64,000 bases of DNA from Xenorhabdus griffiniae (GTDB taxonomy: Bacteria > Pseudomonadota > Gammaproteobacteria > Enterobacterales > Enterobacteriaceae), in the NCBI RefSeq assembly GCF_001028135.1, contig NZ_LDNM01000013.1, positions 44,332 to 108,331 of the forward strand. Direction: 5' to 3'. Below are positions 8,556 through 16,188 of the stretch, one piece after another (positions within the stretch are counted from its first letter, which is position 1; each line of letters starts with the position of its first letter). The notes beneath the pieces are model-generated. The model saw only the letters and a list, made by a program, of their open reading frames with translations, was not told where the DNA came from and ran no database searches. A program made the translations under genes and the position numbers.

Positions 8556-9965
8556 CTACAAAAGCATGTGGCACATATTCCCCAATTCTTTCATTGCCAA
8601 GGCCTGTGTTTCATTCCAGGCAAATGAAGTATTCAAGCGGAAGGCATGATCAAACTGGGTACTCGTGGAAAACATGCTACCTGGTGCGATACTGATATTC
8701 TTTGCCAATGCCAGTTGATAGAGTCGGTTGGCATTAAAAGGGGGGTCAAACTCCAGCCAGAGAAAATAACCACCACGTGCACTGTTTACTTTCACAGATT
8801 GGGGAAAGTATTCACTGATTGCCCATAACATCCGATTTTGCCTCTGCTCCAACTGCCGCCTCAATCGACGCAGATGATTGTCATATCCTCCCTGCGACAG
8901 ATAGTCTGCAATCGCCAACTGGGTTGGCGTGCTGGCAGATACCGTACTCATCATCTGTAATTGCTGAATTTTCTTCGCATGTTTGCCTGCTGCAACCCAA
9001 CCTACCCGATAACCGGGCGCAAGACATTTTGAAAATGATGAACAGTGCATGAAATTATTTTCGCTATCCCATGCTTTGATTGGTGCCGGTGGTTCCTGCT
9101 CAAAATACAATTCACCATATACATCATCTTCAATCAGGGCGATCTGGTTTTGGTTCAAAATCTCTACCAATCGCTGTTTATTTTCAGGGGGCATTGTGCT
9201 GCACAGTGGGTTTTGAAAACGTGACATCAGCCAGCACGCTTTTATTGAATATTTCTGCACGACGTCTTTCAAAGTATCCAAATCAATGCCTGTGTGGGGA
9301 TCTGTCTTAATAGCAATAGCTTTCAATCGTAACCGCTCTATTGCCTGCAACGCGCTATAAAAAGCTGGCGATTCAATCACCACCCAATCCCCTGGCGAAG
9401 TGACAGATTGCAAACTGAAACTTAATGATTCCATTGCTCCGGCAGTAATCACAATTTCATCTGGGGAAACATGGATACCGTGAGAAGCATAGCGCCGAGA
9501 AATATTACGCCGTAACTTTTCATTGCCTGGCGGCAAATTTGCCAGCGAACTGTGTGGCACGAAACGGCGAGCGACTGAAGCCAGCATTTTTGATAATTTG
9601 GGTTCGACTAATAAAGAAGGATCGGGAAATGCCGAACCGAAAGGAATAATTTGCGGATCTTTACATGCCTGTAATACATCAAATATGGACGCACTGATCT
9701 CCACATTTTCACTTAAGTTGAGTCCCTTCCCCCCTTTTGCCGCCGCAAAGGGTTTTAACCGAGTGGCAACATAATACCCTGATTGTGGACGTGCCACGAT
9801 CCAACCCTGACTTTCCAGCAACTGGTAAGCTTGTAGCACTGTCATCAAACTCAAACCCGACGATTTCACCGATTCCCGCAATGATGGCAATCTATCACCC
9901 ACTTGCCAAATATCGTCTTCTATTTGTTGGCGGATCACGCCAGCCAATTGTTCGTAACGCGTCAT
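8556..9965 (-). CDS. MocR-type GntR/aminotransferase-fold transcriptional regulator
   Basis: 469-aa regulator of the MocR/GabR subfamily: an N-terminal winged-helix GntR DNA-binding domain (about residues 1-75, with LPSLRESVKSSGLSLMTVLQAYQLLESQGW) fused to a fold-type-I aminotransferase domain. The PLP-lysine motif is visible as SSFSKCLAPGYRVGW. Other conserved parts are the AYGALESLS-like loop (TAGAMESLSFSLQS) and EDDVYGELYF. Such proteins sense PLP or amino compounds and often control a divergent transporter or vitamin B6 gene. Here the divergent neighbour is only a yegD remnant, so the target is unknown. AAAGG precedes the ATG at 9965 by 8 nt. It resembles the YdcR/PdxR-like branch, but no symbol is assigned. 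Confidence 0.88.
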   Translation of the reverse strand: MTRYEQLAGVIRQQIEDDIWQVGDRLPSLRESVKSSGLSLMTVLQAYQLLESQGWIVARPQSGYYVATRLKPFAAAKGGKGLNLSENVEISASIFDVLQACKDPQIIPFGSAFPDPSLLVEPKLSKMLASVARRFVPHSSLANLPPGNEKLRRNISRRYASHGIHVSPDEIVITAGAMESLSFSLQSVTSPGDWVVIESPAFYSALQAIERLRLKAIAIKTDPHTGIDLDTLKDVVQKYSIKACWLMSRFQNPLCSTMPPENKQRLVEILNQNQIALIEDDVYGELYFEQEPPAPIKAWDSENNFMHCSSFSKCLAPGYRVGWVAAGKHAKKIQQLQMMSTVSASTPTQLAIADYLSQGGYDNHLRRLRRQLEQRQNRMLWAISEYFPQSVKVNSARGGYFLWLEFDPPFNANRLYQLALAKNISIAPGSMFSTSTQFDHAFRLNTSFAWNETQALAMKELGNMCHMLL

Positions 9966-10001
9966 ATACTTGGCCTTTGTCTAAACTGTTACAGGCATAA
10001 A

Positions 10002-10431
10002 GTGAAAATTTTCAATATATTCGCTCAATATCTGGAAGATCCTCAAGAAGTTTATTACATTAAATCGCCAAAGTCTTTTCTGCTGGAAAAACCTATCTGT
10101 GCGCAATGACAGCTTACTGGCGCACACAGGTCAACGCATCGGGGGAAATGATTTAGATATTAATCTAACCTTTAAACAACTCATGCATCCTTTTGGATTA
10201 GGCAGCAAAGTCTCTTCGGGTATTGACATGCCCCTGACGCAGTTCTGGAACCCGATTTCTATCAATGACATACAAGCTCAGAAAGCGTTTTACTCTCGCC
10301 AGAATTTAACGACATTAAAATCCTTGCACAGAGACGCCCAAGAACCCGAAAAACTCGCCCGTTTATTGAAAGTGCACCAAGAGACATTAGGATACAGCCT
10401 GGCACGCTGGGCAAAAATTTGTTTTGCATAA
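10002..10431 (+). pseudogene. yegD: Remnant of yegD (Hsp70-like chaperone) with internal deletions
   Basis: Three pieces of the Hsp70-family protein YegD survive in order. The first, at 10002-10107, encodes AQYLEDPQEVYYIKSPKSFL, matching the N-terminal part (AQYIDDPEEVWFVKSPKSFL in E. coli, from memory). The second, in another frame from about 10108, encodes SLLAHTGQRIGGNDLDI through DAQEPEKLARLLKVHQETLGY, matching the middle. The last residues, LARWAKICF, match the extreme C-terminus (LARWAEVVF). The ATPase start, about 100 residues between pieces 1 and 2, and about 100 residues before the tail are missing. The gene cannot make a functional chaperone. Identification rests on remembered E. 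coli sequence and conserved order. Confidence 0.8.
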
Positions 10432-10438
10432 TAGGCAT

Positions 10439-10468
10439 AAGCAGACTCAGTATCATTGAGTCTGCTTT
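10439..10468 (+). terminator. Rho-independent terminator-like hairpin after the yegD remnant
   Basis: An 11-bp stem (AGCAGACTCA with complement, plus one A-T pair), 7-nt loop and short T-run, 8 bp after the last yegD codon. Probably the original yegD terminator left in place. Confidence 0.6.
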
Positions 10469-10500
10469 AATGCTACCGATAATTTTTTGCTCAGTCATAT

Positions 10501-10961
10501 TCTGCCAGCTTAAATAATATGAATATCACTAAGCTATTTATTCTTAGGGTTAATTTTCACATCAAACAGTGCCATATTAATAAGCTTCACCGTGTTTTTC
10601 AAAGAGACAAATTAGTTCCATTATCGCTATACATTAATTGACTCTATAAAGTAGGGGGAGTATTGTAGCTTCTACTTCTAGTAGATAGCCTGTAGCCACC
10701 AAAGACAACGATGACCATCATCTCCAAGTTTTTATGCTGTCCTTAATTGCCCTACGGGAAAAATGAAGCGTAACATAATGACATGAAATCGAAATTTTTA
10801 TTTATATAAATCAATCTTATTTTGTCTAGAATTAAGATGTGTTTTATAAACATATCATTTTTAGCCCCATAAATTCAGCCTGAAACGAGGGACGTGTTGA
10901 GTATTCTCTTTTAGAATGCATCTTCATCAATACATGATCATAATATAAAAGGGGAAATTAT
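10501..10961. other. AT-rich intergenic region before the metalloprotease gene
   Basis: No gene or recognisable RNA was seen here. The 3' end presumably contains the promoter of the metalloprotease gene. A strong ribosome binding site (AAGGGGAAATTAT before ATG) closes the region. A 23-codon minus-strand open stretch at about 10540-10610 has no start and no recognised homologue. Confidence 0.4.
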
Positions 10962-11927
10962 ATGTATAAAAAAATTTTCAAATCATTAAAAGCATTTTCT
11001 TTATTCAGTTTTATTTTACTTATAGCAACGGTTCAGGTTCATGCTCAACCTCAACCTCAACCTCAACCTCAACCTTCTCATTTTGACCCATCTGATCCAG
11101 CCTATAATCATGTTGGCTTCATGTTTGAATATGAAACACTGCACACTAACCCTACGCCATATTCAGCAGTACACCATTATGGACCTTTTATGCATTATTA
11201 CATAGATCCACAAATGACAATTCATTTTAATATAGAAGGTGGTGGGGGTGAAGATATTCGTTTGCAGCCTCTTGTTGATGAAGCGGCAACATATTGGAAT
11301 GAAATTCTTAGGGATCGGGGCCTAGTTATAGAACCATTTGTATCAAGTCATGGTTTTCCAAATTTTGTCGTACGAACAGTTCCAAATTCTTATTTTTCAA
11401 ACATGCAATCTTCTATGGCAATTACATATGAAGCAGGTTATCACGAATTAGTAAATCTTACTAGACGATATCCTTTTATTACATCGCCTGGAATATACCT
11501 TCGCCAAAGTGATGAAATAAGTAGCGAAGAGTTACAACAATTAGAAACTAACTTTGGAACCAACGATAGGAGGGTTTTACTAGAAAATTTCACTTATACA
11601 CTTATTCTCCATGAATTTGGTCATGCGGTAGGGCTTACTCATCCAAGAACAAGAACAAATGCAATTGCGTTTTATCCACCACCAAGAGAAAGATGGCATC
11701 TTTATAGTGAACTGGGTGTTGCCTCTCTTGAAAATTTACAAGATAGGCCACAGCCAGGTCTTATGGAAAATTATCAATTTGAATTTTTGCAAGCCCTTTA
11801 TCTTTATAATCAACCGCAATATCAACACCTTGCAAGACATATGATCCATTTATCCGATGGTGAGAGGCTTTGGGTCCGAAGCATGGTTTATTGCACCCGT
11901 AGGTATAATCCAATTCCTCCTCACTGA
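10962..11927 (+). CDS. Secreted metzincin zinc metalloprotease, possible EcxA-like toxin A subunit
   Basis: 321-aa exported protein. The signal peptide (residues 1 to about 28) is followed by five Gln-Pro repeats (29-38). The zinc site is complete: HEFGHAVGLTH at 217-227 fits HExxHxxGxxH, and a downstream Met in GLMEN (268) fits the metzincin Met-turn. The C-terminal tail (294-311) reads MIHLSDGERLWVRSMVYC and is shared with the convergent 369-aa protein, as is the N-terminal block at about 40-90. Known two-component toxins (EcxAB/CfxAB type) use a metzincin A subunit whose C-terminal tail inserts in a B pentamer. The Cys-containing tail and a nearby B-like gene suggest that arrangement, but this is inference. 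An independent secreted protease is the main alternative. Confidence 0.8.
   Translation: MYKKIFKSLKAFSLFSFILLIATVQVHAQPQPQPQPQPSHFDPSDPAYNHVGFMFEYETLHTNPTPYSAVHHYGPFMHYYIDPQMTIHFNIEGGGGEDIRLQPLVDEAATYWNEILRDRGLVIEPFVSSHGFPNFVVRTVPNSYFSNMQSSMAITYEAGYHELVNLTRRYPFITSPGIYLRQSDEISSEELQQLETNFGTNDRRVLLENFTYTLILHEFGHAVGLTHPRTRTNAIAFYPPPRERWHLYSELGVASLENLQDRPQPGLMENYQFEFLQALYLYNQPQYQHLARHMIHLSDGERLWVRSMVYCTRRYNPIPPH
11045..11074 (+). repeat. In-frame hexanucleotide repeat (TCAACC)5 encoding Gln-Pro linker
   Basis: Five exact copies of a 6-bp unit directly after the signal-peptide codons of the metalloprotease gene. Copy-number change would alter linker length by two residues without breaking the frame. 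Confidence 0.85.
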
Positions 11928-12414
11928 TGAGGAAAAAAGAGAGCTAAATTCTAATATCAACAATCAAGCGTATTCAAAATTTGTTTTTCTCAATCGGAAA
12001 TACACCCGTAGAACAGCTTAAAATGATACGATTTCTCAGTTTATTTATTATCAGATAACACATTAAATATCAATCTGACAGGCGATTATATCTGGCAAAG
12101 CAATCACACATCCGCTTCCGGTAAATCCCCAAGCCTAAAATTGTAAAAGGTTTTTAATTTTGATACAAACATAAATAAATCACCCACCGCCTCGAGGCGG
12201 TGGGTGATTTATTAACGGACTGAAAGCCCAGAGCTGCCATATCTGTATCCATATTGCACCTCTCGTGTAATACGGTATCGCAGCTAAAGCTGACCAACTA
12301 AAGTCGGTTTTAACCTTTCATATGGAAAAATAAATAAATATTTATACACTTTTAAAATTAAAATGATGAAATCTGCTTTAATCATTAGTGTTTTAAATAT
12401 TTCGGTAATTTGCG
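11928..12414. other. Gap between convergent toxin-like genes, with structured palindromic DNA
   Basis: No gene was seen. Besides the 40-bp palindrome at 12174-12213, the stretch 12270-12325 has small self-complementary blocks (CAGCTAAAGCTG and ACCAACTAAAGTCGGT). Together they resemble the hairpin-rich end of an IS200/IS605-type element, but no transposase remnant supports this. Confidence 0.35.
12174..12213. terminator. Perfect 40-bp palindrome, probable bidirectional terminator
   Basis: The left half 12174-12193 is the exact reverse complement of 12194-12213. The GC-rich core (CACCCACCGCC / GGCGGTGGGTG) is flanked by AATAAAT and ATTTATT, so a hairpin with T-rich exit forms on both strands. 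Its place between two convergent transcription units fits termination in both directions. Confidence 0.7.
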
Positions 12415-12816
12415 TTAATAAGAATCAGGTCCAACCGACAAATATTTAATATAATTATTGGTGTCACATTGAATAATAACTTTTTGTCCACTCGATGCAG
12501 CATAAATTGCCGTTGCAAGGGTGGCTTTCCCTGCCGGAGTATCAACTTGATAAGCTCCCCAATACCAAGCCCTGTCACCTTTTTCATTTTTAATTGTATA
12601 AGTTGCCCAGTTTGTATTACCACCATATCCTACAGATAAAGAAATAAGATAACCCTGTTTGATAGAAGAGCAGTCTTTTGCAGAATCCAGCATAATTATT
12701 GGGTCACCGATATTTAATTTGGCTTGTGTATTATTTGTAGTGTCTTTAGGTGTTGTAGCAACCGCTATGTTGCTAATTAAACTTAAAAACAAAGCAAGTA
12801 TGGTAAATATTTTCAT
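12415..12816 (-). CDS. Small secreted protein resembling an AB5-toxin B subunit (SubB/PltB-like), tentative
   Basis: 133 aa from the ATG at 12816, which has AGAGG 9 nt upstream. Upstream ATGs in frame lack a site. The signal peptide ends near SNIAVA. The mature part is about 110 aa, beta-rich, with two cysteines (in KDCSSIKQG and IIQCDTN) placed to form one disulfide. The pattern ATLATAIYAASSGQKVIIQC, a helix followed by a strand ending in Cys near the C-terminus, is what pertussis-like OB-fold B subunits (SubB, PltB, ArtB) and related small secreted proteins show. It is the second gene of an operon: 25 bp separate it from the 369-aa gene upstream. Role inferred: host-glycan-binding delivery subunit. 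It could also be an unrelated secreted protein. Confidence 0.6.
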   Translation of the reverse strand: MKIFTILALFLSLISNIAVATTPKDTTNNTQAKLNIGDPIIMLDSAKDCSSIKQGYLISLSVGYGGNTNWATYTIKNEKGDRAWYWGAYQVDTPAGKATLATAIYAASSGQKVIIQCDTNNYIKYLSVGPDSY

Positions 12817-12841
12817 CTTATTTAACCTCTTTTTAACGTAT

Positions 12842-13951
12842 TTATTCATATGTAGTATATTCAATTTTCCAACTGATTGTTTTAGCTTCGTTCCAACAAT
12901 TCCACCACCTGATTCCATGATAGGCATTGCTCGTTTTTATATTAATAAGATAAAATGTGCCTGAATTAACATAAAATGAACTAGGGCCTGTGGAATGATA
13001 ACAACTAGAAGTAATATATGAAATTTTTGCAGTACCACTGCCTTTATTTTCAAACATCATATTATTGATTGATTCTAGATTGATCGGACGGTGAGGTACA
13101 TTACTTTTTTCTATGTTTTGAAGACGTTTAATAGACTCTTTTTTATGATTTTTTTCATCATCATATATAATTAATTTAAATTGATTTTTTGTGGAATAAT
13201 CTCCAACAGAAGGGGAACACGAGTTTTCACTTCCATCACAAATTAACTTAAGTTTAATCTGACAATCTCCCTTAGTAATGAAAGTACTATACCATGAACT
13301 AAAAGCCCAAGTCTTTGTTGTGTTTAACTCAACTTCGCATGTTTTTATTTTAAGTTTATAATCAGCTAGCAGCAACATATTGGTAATGGGAATTAGACTT
13401 TTTGCTATGGGATAGACAACAGTAAAGTCATGATCAAAATCACTGCATTGTGAACTACTCAAAATTTTCTCTGTATGCGATAACGGAGGAGAATGGTCAC
13501 GCCCACAATTAACCATAGATCGAGTCGGTTTTCGCTCATAATCAGATAAGCGGATCATGCTCCTGTCAATAAAAATATTAGCATAAGGATCATTAGCATT
13601 GCTGTATTCATGACTGTCTTGTAAGTATTTCATTTCATTAGCGCGCATCAGAATAAGTGGACTAAAGGAATCAGAAACTGAGTTTATCTGAGCGCCATTT
13701 TTTAGTATTCGATAACGAAAGGAGTGATTTGGATCAAATACGCCATAATTTATCTGCTCTCCGTAATTATATGGAGCAGAATAAAGAAAAGGTTGTCTTT
13801 GTGTACTTATATGGTTTTGTTGAATTAAAAATGCAGTACGGTTGTTAACTGGGTCATTTTCATTAAAGGTGGCGTAGCTTTGCACCGCTGAAGCAGACAG
13901 TGTAAAACTTAGAAGAAATATCATCTGTGATAGTCTAAAAAAAAATTTCAT
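12842..13951 (-). CDS. Secreted protein, protease-less paralogue of the metalloprotease with a new C-terminal domain
   Basis: 369 aa with a signal peptide (MKFFFRLSQMIFLLSFTLSASA). Residues about 28-82 align with residues 40-91 of the neighbouring metalloprotease (shared F-x3-DP, PYS and YG spacing). Residues 132-149 share the pattern MIxLSDxERxxxRSMVxC with its tail. The whole zinc-protease region in between is absent: only about 50 residues separate the two blocks, and there is no HExxH. After residue 155 comes a unique region of about 215 aa with seven cysteines (CEVEL, CQIKLKLICDGSENSC, SSCYHSTGPS, RWWNCWNE), probably beta-rich and disulfide-bonded. It is not recognised and may be a new effector or binding domain. 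First gene of the operon with the B-like gene. AGGA lies 10 nt before the ATG. Confidence 0.7.
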   Translation of the reverse strand: MKFFFRLSQMIFLLSFTLSASAVQSYATFNENDPVNNRTAFLIQQNHISTQRQPFLYSAPYNYGEQINYGVFDPNHSFRYRILKNGAQINSVSDSFSPLILMRANEMKYLQDSHEYSNANDPYANIFIDRSMIRLSDYERKPTRSMVNCGRDHSPPLSHTEKILSSSQCSDFDHDFTVVYPIAKSLIPITNMLLLADYKLKIKTCEVELNTTKTWAFSSWYSTFITKGDCQIKLKLICDGSENSCSPSVGDYSTKNQFKLIIYDDEKNHKKESIKRLQNIEKSNVPHRPINLESINNMMFENKGSGTAKISYITSSCYHSTGPSSFYVNSGTFYLINIKTSNAYHGIRWWNCWNEAKTISWKIEYTTYE

Positions 13952-14341
13952 ATATTTAATTTCCTTTTAGTTTTTGAAATATAATGTTTTTTACATTTGG
14001 CAGTTTACCTTGGGATTACAAATATTCATCTTCCGCGACTATCCTTTTTCAGCGCAAGCCTTGTTAACTTCATGATATGCATCCCTACATTACCAATATG
14101 TCTTGTCTAACCCATAAAGATTGTATGTTATAATGAGTTCCACGATTTCCTGCTACCTCCATATTCGATTGCAACAGAGCTAACACAACTGTGTTTTATC
14201 ATTTTCCACATAAATGATATTTACAGTACTAATCGCTAATCGCTAGTTTTAAAATATTTTTTTATATTGACCTCTTATGTGATGGTTAATTTTCATAATA
14301 TGATATTTAACTCGAATTCTGGATAAGACATTGACGAAAAA
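13952..14341. other. AT-rich promoter region of the toxin-like operon
   Basis: No gene was seen. It must carry the minus-strand promoter for the 369-aa/B-like operon. No operator could be identified with confidence. Confidence 0.35.
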
Positions 14342-14398
14342 TCTGTTCCGGGAGCAAAACTTTGATGAACGCCGAAAACAGCTCCGGGGCGGAACAGA
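14342..14398. repeat. Long imperfect inverted repeat before the IS982 relic
   Basis: TCTGTTCCG-GGAGC and its complement (GCTCC-CCGG-CGGAACAGA region, with a 4-nt bulge) enclose about 25 bp, directly adjoining the transposase relic at 14401. It could be part of the IS end or a hairpin in its leader. Confidence 0.5.
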
Positions 14399-14400
14399 CT

Positions 14401-14556
14401 ATGAATAACTTAGTTGAAATTTACTGCGATGTCGACGATTTTTGTCGTTTTTTCATTCCCTATTGAACGCAGTTTTTTCTTGATAACGGATACCGTCTAC
14501 GCCGCCAGCAAGATCGTATGTATCACAGTGAAATCATGACCATTTTTATAAAATGA
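14401..14556 (+). pseudogene. IS982-family transposase, N-terminal relic with nonsense codon
   Basis: Translation from 14401 gives MNNLVEIYCDVDDFCRFFIP, the hallmark N-terminus of IS982 transposases. It meets TGA at 14464 where Trp (TGG) is expected, and continues in the same frame as QFFLDNGYRLRRQQDRMYHSEIMTI before frame loss. Only about 50 of the usual roughly 300 codons remain, so it is inactive. Confidence 0.8.
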
Positions 14557-14835
14557 GATATAGCCCAATTAGTTATTAAGATCCTACTTCAATAAGGTTG
14601 TTTAGATTATTATTTTTTTTAAAATGTCAGTGAAATACTTTCAACACCCTCTGTATCTGTTTTTCAAACAGTACCCATTGCCCACAACACATCATATGAC
14701 TGGTTTCCACTCAAAACTGTTATAGTCAATAAAAAAGAAACTGTCACTATTATACCTCAATTCCCTGTGTTCTACTTGTCTGCATCTTCTAACTTCGTTT
14801 CCCCATATACCCAAAGATTTCAATAAGAGGTCACT
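14557..14835. other. Promoter region of the cytochrome bd operon
   Basis: No gene was seen. A GAGG site (AAGAGGTCACT) precedes the cioA ATG. No FNR or ArcA site was recognised with confidence. Confidence 0.35.
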
Positions 14836-16188
14836 ATGCCAGGGTTGAATGCCCTTGAACTCGCAAGGATACAATTTGCATTTACGGTTTCTTTTCACAT
14901 TATCTTTCCTGCCATTACGATAGGCTTGGCGAGCTTTCTGGCGGTATTGGAAGGTCTATGGCTTAAAACACGTAATACGGACTACAAAACGTTATATCAC
15001 TTCTGGTCAAAAATTTTCGCGGTTAATTTCGGTATGGGCGTGGTTTCCGGCTTGGTGATGGCCTATCAGTTCGGCACCAACTGGAGTTTCTTTTCTGATT
15101 TTGCCGGCTCTATTACCGGCCCGTTGTTGGTCTACGAAGTGCTGACCGCATTTTTCCTTGAGGCTGGGTTCCTCGGCGTCATGCTGTTTGGCTGGCATCG
15201 AGTCGGAGAGAAGCTACACTTTTTCTCAACCTGTATGGTGGCGCTCGGCACGGTTATTTCGACATTCTGGATATTGGCCTCTAATAGCTGGATGCAGACA
15301 CCACAAGGCCATGAAATTATCAATAATCAGGTTGTTCCTGTTGATTGGTTCGCAGTGATTTTCAATCCCTCTTTCCCCTATCGTCTGCTGCATATGGGAA
15401 CGGCGGCATTTCTGGCCTCAGCATTTTTCATTGCGGCTTCTGCTGCCTGGCATTTACTGAAAGGCAATGATTCATCCGCTATGCGGAAAATGTTGTCAAT
15501 GGCGATGTGGATGATCCTGATTATTGCCCCGTTGCAAGCCATCATTGGCGATATGCACGGGTTGAATACATTAAAACATCAGCCGGCTAAAGTCGCTGCC
15601 ATGGAAGGGCATTGGGAAAATCATCCTGGTGAAGCCACCCCATTGATTTTATTTGGTATACCCAACCAGGAAGCGGAAGAAACACGTTATGCAATCAAGA
15701 TCCCCTATCTTGCCAGCCTGATTCTGACACACAGTCTGGATAAGCAAGTTCCAGCACTGAAAGAATTTCCCCCGGAAGATCGCCCAAATGCGTTTATGGT
15801 GTTTTGGTCATTTCGCATCATGGTGGGATTAGGCATTTTGATGATCCTTGCCGGCGTCTGGGGGTTATGGTTACGTCATAAAAAGCGCCTGTATGAAAAC
15901 CCGCTCTTTCTCCGCTTTATGCTCTTGATGGCACCTTCTGGCCTTATTGCGATTCTGGCAGGTTGGTTTACCACAGAAATTGGCCGTCAACCGTGGGTCG
16001 TCTACGGCTTAATGCGCACCAAAGATGCGGTATCAGCACACGGGGAAATCCACATGAGCATCAGCCTGCTTATTTTCTTTGTCGTCTATGGAGCCGTATT
16101 CGGCGTGGGTTACGCCTATATGATGAAACTCATTCGTAAAGGCCTTCCACAAATAGTCCCAAATAAGGAGTCAGCAAATGGGTATTGA
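14836..16188 (+). CDS. cioA: Cytochrome bd-type (cyanide-insensitive class) quinol oxidase subunit I
   Basis: 450-aa inner-membrane subunit that carries the haems and quinol site of a bd oxidase, reducing O2 to water with electrons from quinol. Recognised by the N-terminal IQFAFTVSFHIIFPAITIGLASF (haem-ligand His), YQFGTNWSFFSDFAG, the glutamate-rich EVLTAFFLEAGFLGVMLFGWHR, GIPNQEAEETRYAIKIPYLAS and GRQPWVVYGLMRT. It is about 70 residues shorter than E. coli CydA because the periplasmic Q-loop after the LASLILTH segment is short, the feature of CioA-type enzymes. The stop overlaps the cioB start by 11 bp. Cyanide tolerance is a family property, not proven here. Confidence 0.93.
   Translation: MPGLNALELARIQFAFTVSFHIIFPAITIGLASFLAVLEGLWLKTRNTDYKTLYHFWSKIFAVNFGMGVVSGLVMAYQFGTNWSFFSDFAGSITGPLLVYEVLTAFFLEAGFLGVMLFGWHRVGEKLHFFSTCMVALGTVISTFWILASNSWMQTPQGHEIINNQVVPVDWFAVIFNPSFPYRLLHMGTAAFLASAFFIAASAAWHLLKGNDSSAMRKMLSMAMWMILIIAPLQAIIGDMHGLNTLKHQPAKVAAMEGHWENHPGEATPLILFGIPNQEAEETRYAIKIPYLASLILTHSLDKQVPALKEFPPEDRPNAFMVFWSFRIMVGLGILMILAGVWGLWLRHKKRLYENPLFLRFMLLMAPSGLIAILAGWFTTEIGRQPWVVYGLMRTKDAVSAHGEIHMSISLLIFFVVYGAVFGVGYAYMMKLIRKGLPQIVPNKESANGY

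Noticed and set aside
12817..12927. Longer N-terminus for the B-subunit-like protein starting at 12927
   Set aside because: It would overlap the upstream gene by over 80 bp and bury the signal peptide. The ATG at 12816 has a good ribosome binding site.
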